Shown here one piece after another: positions 1 to 7,614 of a DNA stretch of 48,219 nucleotides (its first letter is position 1; each line of letters starts with the position of its first letter). Origin of the DNA: an uncultured Kiritimatiellota bacterium (GTDB lineage Bacteria; Verrucomicrobiota; Kiritimatiellia; RFP12; UBA1067). The stretch spans positions 1 through 48,219 of the forward strand of contig CAKULV010000022.1 of the NCBI GenBank assembly GCA_934667425.1, given 5' to 3'. Below the pieces are notes generated by a model. It was not told where the DNA came from. It searched no databases and saw nothing but the letters and a program-made list of their open reading frames with translations. Both the position numbers and the translations under genes were made by a program.

Positions 1-517
1 TTGCGCCCTTCGACGCGCAATAGGCCGTGCGGTTGCGGATCGCGCGCATCGCCGTATTGGACGACAGGAAGACGACCATGCCGCGGTACGGGCCGCCGAC
101 TTCGTAGGGCCGCTTCATGAAGAAGCGGTTGCACGCCGCCTGCGTGACCTGGAAGCCGCCCTTCACGTTCGTGTTCATGACCTTCAGTATCGCCTCCGGG
201 TCCATCTCCAGCGGGCCGCCGAGGTCCAGCCCCTGGTCTGCCGCGTTGTTCACGAGGATGTCGAGCGTTCCCGCCTCCCGTTCGACGCGATCCATGAGCG
301 CATCAACCTGCGCCCTGTCGCCCACGTCGCACGCCTGCGCCGTCACGCCCGCGACGCCCATCGCCGCCAGCGCCTCCGCGCCACGCGCCGTCGATGACTC
401 CGACGACCCGCACATGAATACGCGCGCCCCCTCGTCCGCAAACTTCTTCACGAGCCATAGCCCCGTGTTGCGGTTCCCGCCCGTCACCAGCACAACCTTG
501 CCCTTGAACCTGTTCAT
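1..517 (-). CDS. SDR-family NAD(P)-dependent oxidoreductase (C-terminus beyond window)
   Basis: Short-chain dehydrogenase/reductase with a Rossmann fold. The visible 172 residues hold the cofactor-binding motif TGGNRNTG near residue 12, an NNA motif, the structural Asn in a MNTNVKG segment and the active-site YCASK motif just before the window edge, so catalysis looks intact. The first of the two glycines in the usual TGxxxGxG motif is Asn here. The start at 517 is preceded by an AGGAA Shine-Dalgarno. Substrate cannot be inferred. An extended -10 element lies upstream at 559-567. The gene is divergent from the ATPase to its right. The C-terminal part that usually sets substrate choice is outside the window. 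Confidence 0.9.
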   Translation of the reverse strand, partial: MNRFKGKVVLVTGGNRNTGLWLVKKFADEGARVFMCGSSESSTARGAEALAAMGVAGVTAQACDVGDRAQVDALMDRVEREAGTLDILVNNAADQGLDLGGPLEMDPEAILKVMNTNVKGGFQVTQAACNRFFMKRPYEVGGPYRGMVVFLSSNTAMRAIRNRTAYCASKGA

Positions 518-558
518 TTGAGATTTCCTGCTGTCGCCTTTCCTTTTTGGAAGCGCAT

Positions 559-567
559 GATATAACA
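559..567 (-). promoter_or_regulatory. Extended -10 promoter element for the SDR gene
   Basis: Reading TGTTATATC on the minus strand, a TGN plus hexamer match, 42 bp upstream of the SDR start. No clear -35. Fits the extended -10 pattern seen across the window. Confidence 0.45.
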
Positions 568-671
568 GAGTCCCACCCTGGCAAGGCTCGTTTGCGCAAA
601 AAATTAACGGCTCATTTGCGTAATTCGCGTTCGCCACGCTCGACCTGGCGGACGTCGCTGGCCGAGGGACA

Positions 672-701
672 TTGAAACGTCCTACGGGATTGTGATATAA
701 T
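672..701 (+). promoter_or_regulatory. Sigma-70-type promoter for the DUF234-type ATPase
   Basis: TTGAAA at 672-677 and TATAAT at 696-701 are separated by 18 bp, and the -10 is extended (TGATATAAT, 693-701). A second TATAAT sits at 726-731, just before the GGAGG ribosome binding site at 736-740. Confidence 0.65.
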
Positions 702-751
702 TCACACATAGATTATGCGCGGGGATATAATACTTGGAGGAATAATGTTCT

Positions 752-2167
752 ATGAGGTTCCTTGATAGACAAGAGGAGATGCGGCGGCTGATGCGGTTGC
801 ATACGGAAGGGCGTGGCGGCTTCGTCGCGCTCTGGGGGCGTCGCCGCATCGGGAAAAGCGAACTTCTGAAAGAATGGTGCAAAGCGACAGGTGGCCTTTA
901 TGCGGTTGCCGATCGATCGTTGCCGGCTGTCCAGCGTCAGGATTACGCACAGGTTGTCGAGAGCCGGTTTGCAGGTTTCGCCGCTGTCACGTACCCGACG
1001 TGGAAGTCTCTCTTTGATGAGCTGGGGCGTCGTGCTGCCGCCGATGGATGGCACGGTCCGGTCGCCTTCGACGAATTCCCCTATTGGATGGAAGCCGACG
1101 AGACAATCGCATCCGTCCTGCAGAACTGGATTGACGGGGAAAAGTCCAGAGGCGGGCTTCTGGTCGCGATTGCCGGGTCAAGTCAGCACATGATGCAGGG
1201 CGTCGTCATAGACCACGATTCCCCACTCTACGGGCGTTGTGACGAGCGAATCCGGCTGTCGCCGCTGGCGATCGGGTTCATCCGCGAAGGGTTGCGGCTC
1301 CGTGATCCGCTGGATGTCGTGCGAGCGTATTCCGTTTGGGGCGGCATTCCGCGGTATTGGGTTGCGGCCGAACGCTATGGTCGTGACCTTGACGAGGCCC
1401 TCGACGAACAGGCGTTGGATCCGCTTGGCCTTTTCCACGAGGAGCCGGCGACGATTCTCCAGAGCGAGATTCCGACGGCAATCAGCCTGAAGCCCTATCT
1501 CGACGTCATCGGTTCGGGCGCACGGCGCGTCAGCGAAATTGCCGGACGCCTTGGACTTGCGGCCACGGCGTTGTCGAAACCGCTTTCTCGACTGATCGAC
1601 CTCGGACTGATTTCCCGCGAAACGCCCTACGGCGAAAGCGAGAAGAGTTCAAAGAAGTCTCTTTATCGCGTGAGCGATCCGTTCTGTCGATTCTGGTTCA
1701 GGGTCATGGCCTCTCGGCGTAGCGTTTTCGACAGCGCACCGGCATCTGTTCGCAAGTCCGTCTGGCGTACGCAGTCAAATGCGCTGTTCGCCGAGGCGTG
1801 GGAGGACTTGGCGCGGGGGTTCGTCGTCCGCTCGCCGCAGTTGGCGGCTCTTGCGGGCGCGAACGACTACTGGCGTCCTGCGGGACGTTGGTGGCAGGGT
1901 TCGGCGCACGAGCTGGATGTCGTTTCCGTTAGCGGTTCTGGAACGCGGACGCTCGTGGGCGAAGCGAAGTGGTCGGATCGCGCCTTTTCACGGCAAGAGG
2001 CCGAATCTCTCGTCCGGGCGTTTGAGGGAATCCCTGTCCCAGACAAGTTTCCTCAGGATGTTCGGCGCGTGCTTTTCCTCTCGTCCGTCACATCTGGTGT
2101 TCCGTCCGTAATCGGTGAAACGCTGATTCTCACGGCTGAGGACATCGTCTCGTCCTCTCGTCCGTGA
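752..2167 (+). CDS. AAA ATPase with DUF234-type nuclease-like C-terminus
   Basis: 471-residue protein of the archaeal-type ATPase family also widespread in anaerobic bacteria (ATPase_2 plus DUF234). It has Walker A GRRRIGKS at residues 29-36, Walker B VAFDEF around residue 110, and a winged-helix region about 255-310. The C-terminal part has an ELDVV...GEAKW pattern like the active centre of PD-(D/E)XK nucleases, as noted for DUF234. Start chosen because GGAGG lies 11 bp upstream; an ATG at 744 is out of frame and stops at once. The function of these ATPases is not established; a role in DNA handling or signalling is possible. It is a single-gene unit, divergent from the SDR gene. Confidence 0.85.
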   Translation: MRFLDRQEEMRRLMRLHTEGRGGFVALWGRRRIGKSELLKEWCKATGGLYAVADRSLPAVQRQDYAQVVESRFAGFAAVTYPTWKSLFDELGRRAAADGWHGPVAFDEFPYWMEADETIASVLQNWIDGEKSRGGLLVAIAGSSQHMMQGVVIDHDSPLYGRCDERIRLSPLAIGFIREGLRLRDPLDVVRAYSVWGGIPRYWVAAERYGRDLDEALDEQALDPLGLFHEEPATILQSEIPTAISLKPYLDVIGSGARRVSEIAGRLGLAATALSKPLSRLIDLGLISRETPYGESEKSSKKSLYRVSDPFCRFWFRVMASRRSVFDSAPASVRKSVWRTQSNALFAEAWEDLARGFVVRSPQLAALAGANDYWRPAGRWWQGSAHELDVVSVSGSGTRTLVGEAKWSDRAFSRQEAESLVRAFEGIPVPDKFPQDVRRVLFLSSVTSGVPSVIGETLILTAEDIVSSSRP

Positions 2168-2196
2168 AGACACGGAGAGGGTGAAGAATGTGTGAC

Positions 2197-2214
2197 CACG
2201 AATCTACACGAATC
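2197..2214 (+). repeat. Intergenic CACGAATC repeat, copy 1
   Basis: CACGAATCTACACGAATC, 17 of 18 bases identical to the copy at 10005-10022. It is followed by a similar degenerate stretch (GAAATCCGTG, twice). It lies between the ATPase and the XylR-like gene. Confidence 0.7.
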
Positions 2215-2344
2215 GAAATCCGTGAAATCCGTGCCAATCCGCGGACAAAGTTCCAACAGGCGGCGAAGGAACAGGTTCTACAGCCCTGATCAAAGGTTCG
2301 TCTACGCAAGGACTTTCGGCTCTTTTGCGCAACGACGCCGGAAA

Positions 2345-2353
2345 TGCTATATT
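2345..2353 (+). promoter_or_regulatory. Extended -10 element, apparently driving leaderless transcription
   Basis: TGCTATATT ends 7 nt before the ATG at 2361, so transcription would start at or next to the A of the start codon. No Shine-Dalgarno lies between the -10 and the ATG. Confidence 0.55.
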
Positions 2354-2360
2354 GCCCGCA

Positions 2361-3530
2361 ATGAAGACGATACTCTACGTCAAGTTCAGCGAACGGCCAC
2401 CCTCCGTCCAGAAATGCGCCGGCTTCTCGCGTGGTGCGCGGGCCCACGGCTGGCGAGTGCAGACCGTCACGCTGCCTGCCGACCGGACGCCCGACCTCAG
2501 GCGTCTCGTCGATTTCTGGAAGGCGGACGGCTTCGTCTTCGACAGTGGCGGAACCACGAATCTGCCAGACGTGCGGACCCTCGGGCATCTGCCGTCCGCA
2601 TTCCTCACGTGCCGCCCCGCCTCCGAAGAAAGGCGCTTCACGGTCTGCGAAAATCTGCGCGGCACGGCGGAGGCGGCGGCACGAGAGCTCCTGCAGCTCG
2701 GCTATCGGCGCTTCGCCTTCGTGCATTTCCCGCGTCCACGCTACTGGTCGGATGAACGCGCCCGTCATTTCCGGGACATAATCCGCCTGAACGGCGGCAC
2801 TTGCGCCGAGTTCGCCCCGGACGACAAGGCCAATCTGCTTACATGGAACCGGAGACTGCGACGATGGCTGCGCGACCTGCCGCGTCCCTGCGGCATCTTC
2901 GCCGCAAACGACGAAGTCTCAAACCATGTGCGCGGCATCTGCGCAACAGAGGGCATTGGCATCCCGGACGAGATCGCGCTCGTCGGAGTCGACAACGACG
3001 AATCAATCTGCACGAGCGTCAATCCGCATCTCTCCAGCGTGCTGGCGGACAACGAGCAGATGGGATTTCTCGCCGCACACCTGATAGCCGAGCAGTTCAG
3101 GGATCCACACCCCCAGCCCGAAGCCAGCGTCGTGCAGCCGCTGATGGTTGTCCGGCGAGAATCGACGCGGCTGCGCCAGTGCTTCGACGGCAGAATCCAG
3201 CAGGCCGTCAGGCTCATTCGGGAGAAGGCCTGCGAGGGTCTGCGGGCCCGCGACGTCCTTAAGATGCTAAATGGAGCCCGAAGGACTGCCGAGCTAAGTT
3301 TTCGAAAGGCGACCGGGCGGTCCATTCTGGACGAGATTCAGCGCGTACGCCTCGAACGGGCCTGTGAACTTCTCAGTGACCGATCCCGTCCCATAAAGGT
3401 AGTCGCCAACCTATGCGGATACGCCTCGGAATCCGCTTTCCGCAAAGTCTACCGCGCCCGATTCGGCGCATCGCCACGGCAGACACAAGCCACGGACTGC
3501 CACGAATCGGCCTGCATGGAGAATTCGTGA
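2361..3530 (+). CDS. XylR-like transcriptional regulator (LacI-type sensor plus AraC-type HTH)
   Basis: 389 residues. Residues about 1-265 form a periplasmic-binding-protein-like ligand domain (including the GIPDEIALVGVDND segment typical of LacI/XylR regulators). Residues about 285-380 form an AraC-type double helix-turn-helix ending in the CGYASESAFRKVYRARFG signature. Such proteins bind a sugar and activate sugar-use genes. The start is set by the -10 at 2345-2353: upstream in-frame codons would lie inside the promoter, so the mRNA is probably leaderless. The last residues are encoded by an intergenic-type repeat with a hairpin (3501-3529), so the C-terminal tail looks like a recent read-through into a repeat. 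Target genes may be the convergent DUF1080 gene or others, but nothing shows this directly. Confidence 0.85.
   Translation: MKTILYVKFSERPPSVQKCAGFSRGARAHGWRVQTVTLPADRTPDLRRLVDFWKADGFVFDSGGTTNLPDVRTLGHLPSAFLTCRPASEERRFTVCENLRGTAEAAARELLQLGYRRFAFVHFPRPRYWSDERARHFRDIIRLNGGTCAEFAPDDKANLLTWNRRLRRWLRDLPRPCGIFAANDEVSNHVRGICATEGIGIPDEIALVGVDNDESICTSVNPHLSSVLADNEQMGFLAAHLIAEQFRDPHPQPEASVVQPLMVVRRESTRLRQCFDGRIQQAVRLIREKACEGLRARDVLKMLNGARRTAELSFRKATGRSILDEIQRVRLERACELLSDRSRPIKVVANLCGYASESAFRKVYRARFGASPRQTQATDCHESACMENS
3501..3529 (+). repeat. Inverted repeat CACGAAT/ATTCGTG at the 3' end of the XylR-like gene
   Basis: CACGAAT at 3501-3507 and ATTCGTG at 3523-3529 form a 7-bp stem. It is related to the CACGAATC repeats at 2197 and 10005. 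It may act as a transcription end signal for the convergent genes, but there is no T-tract. Confidence 0.5.
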
Positions 3531-3551
3531 CAATCCGCAGGCAATCTCCAC

Positions 3552-4337
3552 TTACAGCTCCTTGATCTTCAGGTTGCGGAATGAGACCGTGGAGTCGGAG
3601 TGATCCTGCAAAAGGATGCGCCCTTCGGGGATCTCGCCCCACTTGTTGCCGTCTGTCCCCCACGTCGCGTACTTCGATTCCGCGACCGCCTTGCGGAACG
3701 CCTCGGAACCGCGCTCGTACTCCAGCACCTTCTTGCCGTTCAGCCAATGCTCCACATGTTGCCCCTTCGAGACGATCATGCCCGTGTTCCATTCGCCGAT
3801 CCCGTTGCAGACACGCTCGGCATTGGCGGGGATGAGATCGTAGAGGGAGGCGACGCGGCGGTTGCCGTCCTCGCCCTTGTTCCAGTCCGGATGCCCCTTG
3901 TCGAGAATCTGGTATTCCTCGCAGGTGCCCCTGTTCCTGGTCTCGTCATAGAAGTACTTCACGCCGGAATTCGCGCTGTCCGTAAGGCGGAAGTCGAACT
4001 TGAACATGAAATCCCTGAACTTCCTGACCGTGCAGATGTCGCCGCCGCCGCCAAGCTTCTCATCCTCCGGCGGGAGGTCGATCCACTTTCCGTTCGAGAT
4101 GCCCTTGCGCGGAAGGACGGTCAGCACGCCCTTGCGCATCTGCCAGCCATGGTCGGGGAACTCCTTGCACTTCGTCTTCACGCCTACCCACCCGGCGGAT
4201 GTCTTGCCGTCCCACAGAAGCTGCCAGCCATCTGCCTTCTCCTTTTCGGACAGCGTATTGGGAGCCTGCTCCGGCTCGCAGAACGTACAGCAACCCGCAA
4301 CTGCGGCGAGAACGCCAAAGACCATAATTCTATTCAT
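3552..4337 (-). CDS. DUF1080 (3-keto-disaccharide hydrolase-like) lipoprotein
   Basis: 261 residues. The N-terminus is a lipoprotein signal (hydrophobic stretch to a lipobox AVAGC near residue 15), so the mature protein is probably anchored in the outer membrane or periplasm. The rest is a jelly-roll DUF1080 domain: it opens with the typical GWQLLWDGKTSAGW segment and ends with HSDSTVSFRNLKIKEL. DUF1080 proteins of this group are linked to cleavage of 3-keto-glycosides produced by Gfo/Idh oxidoreductases; the Gfo/Idh protein at the other end of the window could be a functional partner, but this is inference. A good AAGGAAAGG site precedes the start, and a TGGTATAAT element lies at 4372-4380. 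Confidence 0.88.
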   Translation of the reverse strand: MNRIMVFGVLAAVAGCCTFCEPEQAPNTLSEKEKADGWQLLWDGKTSAGWVGVKTKCKEFPDHGWQMRKGVLTVLPRKGISNGKWIDLPPEDEKLGGGGDICTVRKFRDFMFKFDFRLTDSANSGVKYFYDETRNRGTCEEYQILDKGHPDWNKGEDGNRRVASLYDLIPANAERVCNGIGEWNTGMIVSKGQHVEHWLNGKKVLEYERGSEAFRKAVAESKYATWGTDGNKWGEIPEGRILLQDHSDSTVSFRNLKIKEL

Positions 4338-4371
4338 TTGATCGACTACCTTTCCTTTTGAAACGCCGGAG

Positions 4372-4380
4372 ATTATACCA
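4372..4380 (-). promoter_or_regulatory. Extended -10 promoter (TGGTATAAT) of the DUF1080 gene
   Basis: Perfect TGGTATAAT on the minus strand, 35 bp upstream of the start codon. No convincing -35. Confidence 0.6.
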
Positions 4381-4428
4381 CATTTGACGATATCCAAACC
4401 TCGGATTTCGCCACACTTGGCTTTGCGC

Positions 4429-5727
4429 CTAAAGCGACCGCATTGCCGCCTCGAAGGACGATAGGAACTCGTCCGCATCAGACTGGCTGTGCGCGGCGGA
4501 GACGAAGTTGCATTCGAACTGCGAAGGGGCAATGTATATGCCCCTGTCGTAAAGCCCGTGGAAAACCTTGGCGTAAAGCTCGGTGTCGCATTGCCTGGCG
4601 GATTCGAGATCCGTGACCGGCCCGGCCGAGCAGAATATCGTGAACACGCCGCCGAAGCGGGCCGTGTGCAACGGCACTCCGAACCGCCTCGCAAGGCCAT
4701 CGACGCCGTCCGCAAGCCCTTCACAGATGCCGGACATCGTTCCGTAGGGATCGTCCCGCTCCAGGATTTCGAGCGTCTTGAGTCCTGCGGCCACGGCCAA
4801 CGGATTCCCCGCGAGCGTTCCGGCCTGGTACACCGACCCGTCCGGCGCAAACAAGTCCAGAAGCTCCGCGCGCCCGCCCACCGCCGCGAGCGGCAATCCG
4901 CCGCCAACGACCTTTCCCAACGTGACGATATCCGGCGTCACGGCGGCATACCTTGCGGAATACGTGGACAGGGCAAAGCGAAACCCGTCTATCACCTCAT
5001 CGCAGATGAGCAGCGCTCCGGCGTTGGCCGTCAAGTCGCGCAAGCCCTTCAGGAAGCCATCCGTCGGCGGAACAAGCCCCATGTTTCCGGCCGCTGGCTC
5101 CACTATAACCGCCGCGACCTCGCCACCCCTCCTTGCGAAGAAGTCTTTCGCGGACGCGATGTCGTTGTAAGGCAGGGATGCCGTGTGCCGGGCGAAATCC
5201 CCGGGCACTCCCGCAGACGACGACGTGCCGCCGATGCCCGCCGTAAGCACTCCGCTTCCGGCCTTGACGAGCATGGAATCGGAATGCCCATGGTAGCAGC
5301 CGTCGAACTTGACTACGAGGTCGCGTCCTGTCGCTCCACGCGCAAGCCTTATGGCGCTCATCACCGCTTCCGTCCCGGAATTGACGGCCCGGACCTTCTC
5401 CATGCCCGGAACGAGCGAACAGAGCCGCTCGGCGAACCGCACCTCGTTCTCTGTCACTATCCCGAACGTAGTCCCCAGCGCCACCTGCTTCGACAAAGCC
5501 TCCGAAAGTTCGGGATTCGCGTGCCCAAGGATCATCGCCCCCCAGCTGCAGCAGTAGTCCGTGTACGCCCTGCCTTCGGACGAAAAGACCTTCTGGCCTT
5601 TCCCGCCACGCAGGACAAGTGGAGTCCCGCCGACCCCGTTGAAGGCCCGCACGGGGGAATTCACGCCACCTGGGGTCACCTTCTTCGCCCTCTCAAACCA
5701 CGCCGCGTTACCATCACTTGAATCCAT
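4429..5727 (-). CDS. hemL: Glutamate-1-semialdehyde 2,1-aminomutase
   Basis: PLP enzyme converting glutamate-1-semialdehyde to 5-aminolevulinate, the second step of the C5 route to tetrapyrroles. 432 residues, normal for the family. Visible are the N-terminal TPGGVNSPVRAF signature, the NSGTEA phosphate loop, the FDGCYHGH segment, the aspartate region ICDEVIDGFR and the PLP lysine in TLGKVVGGGLP. The start at 5727 has GGAGGAGG upstream and overlaps the end of the Met8-HemA fusion gene by 14 bp, which suggests translational coupling. It is the last gene of the queF/hemA/hemL operon. No hemB, hemC or hemD is in the window. Confidence 0.97.
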   Translation of the reverse strand: MDSSDGNAAWFERAKKVTPGGVNSPVRAFNGVGGTPLVLRGGKGQKVFSSEGRAYTDYCCSWGAMILGHANPELSEALSKQVALGTTFGIVTENEVRFAERLCSLVPGMEKVRAVNSGTEAVMSAIRLARGATGRDLVVKFDGCYHGHSDSMLVKAGSGVLTAGIGGTSSSAGVPGDFARHTASLPYNDIASAKDFFARRGGEVAAVIVEPAAGNMGLVPPTDGFLKGLRDLTANAGALLICDEVIDGFRFALSTYSARYAAVTPDIVTLGKVVGGGLPLAAVGGRAELLDLFAPDGSVYQAGTLAGNPLAVAAGLKTLEILERDDPYGTMSGICEGLADGVDGLARRFGVPLHTARFGGVFTIFCSAGPVTDLESARQCDTELYAKVFHGLYDRGIYIAPSQFECNFVSAAHSQSDADEFLSSFEAAMRSL

Positions 5728-7042
5728 GGCCTGCCTCCTCCATTGCATTCATCTCCGCGTCTATAACGTCATCGGCGCGCGCAATTGCCGCGTCTACCGC
5801 ACCGGTCTCCGTACGGCGCCAGTCCTTTAGCGCATCAAGCGAGACCGCACCCACCTCGGGGGAGCAGTTGGGCGGCATGCCCAGATCGAGCACGAGCCGT
5901 CCCGGGACATTGTCCACGACCAATGGTGCGGATGCCGACAACGCGCAGACAAGCGCGTCGCATGCCGGTATCTCGTCCCCGTGGTGTATCACCGCAACGT
6001 CGCTCCCGCGCAGCAGGTTCGCCACGGATGTGCCGAGCGTTCCCGATCCAAGCACCACGATCCTGGACGAGCGCAAGTCGATCCGCGACGCAAGGTAGTC
6101 GACGGCCGTCGCCTCGATCTCCTTCACGTCCAGCATGTCTTCGGTGGCATGGCGCACGGCCTTGGATACGCGCAGGACCTCATCGAACACGCCCTTCAGC
6201 CTTCCGCTCATGGTGCCTGCCGAAATGGCCTCGTCCAGCGCATCCTTGACCTGCCTCACTATGTGGAACTCCCCGGCCCATGCAGACTCGAGACCGGCGG
6301 ACACCTTCACGAGATGGCGAAACGCATCCGACTCCCCAAGGACGAAGAACTCGTCGCTCCGCAAATCCCCAAATCCCATTATGCGTCTCACCATCGCGAC
6401 ATCCACATCGCCGTCAATGACGGCCTCCACGCGGGTGCACGTGTTCAGCACGACCACGCCCTCTACGCCCTTCAGCCCAAGGATGAAGCGCGACATTGAC
6501 CGCCTATCCCCGGAAAGCGCATGGCATCCGGCGCGGCGATCGGACGCAAGCAGCCTGTCATCGGTGCCAACTACGGTGAGCCGTCCCGCCCCCCTGGACT
6601 TCAGGAACTGTCCGATCGACTGCCTAATGGCCTTTGCGCTTGAACACGAGGCGCCATTCGTCGAAACAGCCACGGTAGCGCCGCCGTAGCGCGTAACCGC
6701 AGGCGTGACAAAATCCCCGTTCGCCCAATTCATGTCCGCACAGCAGCAAGGCACCCCGACCATGCGGGCCGCATCCAGGATGCGCCTGTTCACATGCTTG
6801 TCGCTTGTGCAGGCGAACACAACCATCTTGCCGACGCAATCCCCGTCGGAGAACTCCCTTCCGACAAACGATATGCCGTCCCTCTCGAGACTTTCGCAGT
6901 CTGGGGATACTACGACAACGCCGACGCCGCAATCGGCGAGGAATCCAGCCTTTCGCCGCCCCACCTTGCCGTACCCGACGACAAGCGCAGGGCGTCCATC
7001 GGCGACAAGATTTACCGGCACGGTATGTATCGAAGGCCTCAT
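5714..7042 (-). CDS. hemA: Fusion of precorrin-2 dehydrogenase (Met8-like) and glutamyl-tRNA reductase
   Basis: 442 residues with two parts. Residues about 1-160 look like the NAD-binding and following domain of siroheme synthase (Met8p/CysG N-terminus), starting with a Rossmann motif ALVVGYGKVGRRKAG and ending in a STNGASC segment. Residues about 165-442 are glutamyl-tRNA reductase: catalytic Cys in NTCTRVE, a SAGLESAWAGEFHIVRQVKDA segment that matches the family hallmark, then a second Rossmann motif VVLGSGTLG and the LDLGMPP segment. The HemA part is shorter than the usual 400-plus residues and seems to lack most of the dimerisation domain. It lies between queF (21-bp gap) and hemL (14-bp overlap). 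It would supply glutamate-1-semialdehyde and perhaps oxidise precorrin-2 in the siroheme branch. The start has only a weak GGGG site. Confidence 0.88.
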   Translation of the reverse strand: MRPSIHTVPVNLVADGRPALVVGYGKVGRRKAGFLADCGVGVVVVSPDCESLERDGISFVGREFSDGDCVGKMVVFACTSDKHVNRRILDAARMVGVPCCCADMNWANGDFVTPAVTRYGGATVAVSTNGASCSSAKAIRQSIGQFLKSRGAGRLTVVGTDDRLLASDRRAGCHALSGDRRSMSRFILGLKGVEGVVVLNTCTRVEAVIDGDVDVAMVRRIMGFGDLRSDEFFVLGESDAFRHLVKVSAGLESAWAGEFHIVRQVKDALDEAISAGTMSGRLKGVFDEVLRVSKAVRHATEDMLDVKEIEATAVDYLASRIDLRSSRIVVLGSGTLGTSVANLLRGSDVAVIHHGDEIPACDALVCALSASAPLVVDNVPGRLVLDLGMPPNCSPEVGAVSLDALKDWRRTETGAVDAAIARADDVIDAEMNAMEEAGHGFK

Positions 7043-7063
7043 GCCCCAGCGCCGCGCAAGCGG

Positions 7064-7525
7064 TCAGCGGACTCCATTCCAGGCGGCGAAACGCATTTCG
7101 GCCAGCTTGCGGTACTTTGCGCCAACGCCGCCGTTGACAAACGGGTCGATCGTAATGCCTCCGCGAGCCGAGAACTTCCCGACAACCTCGATGTACTTTG
7201 GCTTCATGAGGGCCACAAGATCCTGATACACGACATTGACGGTATCCTCGTGGAACCCTCCGTGGTTGCGGAAACCGAAGAGATACAGCTTCAGCGACTT
7301 GGATTCCACAAGGCACTTTGCGGGTATGTAGCGAATGGTGAGCGTCGCGAAGTCAGGCTGGCCCGTCTTCGGGCACAGCGTGGTGAATTCGGGGCACGTG
7401 AACGTGACCCAGTAGTCCCGTTCTGGATGGGCGTTCGGGAACGACTCCAGAACATCCGGAGAATAGGCGGTGGGTACCGCGGAACCTGAACCGAGCGATT
7501 TTAGTGTCTCAAGACCGGGACGCAT
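7064..7525 (-). CDS. queF: NADPH-dependent 7-cyano-7-deazaguanine reductase
   Basis: Reduces preQ0 to preQ1 in queuosine biosynthesis. 153 residues, the unimodular (YkvM) type. The catalytic cysteine and surroundings are visible in TLCPKTGQPDF, and the substrate-binding region in ESKSLKLYLFGFRNHGGFHED contains the Glu and His expected for QueF. I chose the ATG at 7525 (protein starts MRPGLETLK) because longer versions would run into the TGGTATAAT promoter at 7589-7597; a GGAAGG site lies 12 bp upstream. No other queuosine gene is nearby; the operon continues into tetrapyrrole genes, an unusual pairing. Confidence 0.96.
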   Translation of the reverse strand: MRPGLETLKSLGSGSAVPTAYSPDVLESFPNAHPERDYWVTFTCPEFTTLCPKTGQPDFATLTIRYIPAKCLVESKSLKLYLFGFRNHGGFHEDTVNVVYQDLVALMKPKYIEVVGKFSARGGITIDPFVNGGVGAKYRKLAEMRFAAWNGVR

Positions 7526-7588
7526 GATTTGTTGATACCTTCCATGTCGACTTCTTGCCGCCACCATACATCTGTGCGACGGCTGTGT

Positions 7589-7597
7589 ATTATACCA
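7589..7597 (-). promoter_or_regulatory. Extended -10 promoter (TGGTATAAT) of the queF-hemA-hemL operon
   Basis: Perfect TGGTATAAT on the minus strand, 63 bp upstream of queF. The leader between it and queF shows no obvious preQ1 riboswitch. Confidence 0.6.
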
Positions 7598-7614
7598 AAA
7601 CCCGGCTTGCCCCG

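Noticed and set aside
744..764. ATG at 744 as start of the ATPase
   Set aside because: Out of frame with the gene and followed by TGA after six codons.
4489..5721. 410-codon plus-strand open frame
   Set aside because: Antisense of hemL; the minus-strand gene has all catalytic motifs.
7526..7597. preQ1 riboswitch in the queF leader
   Set aside because: The leader lacks the compact pseudoknot pattern and A-rich tail of preQ1 riboswitches.
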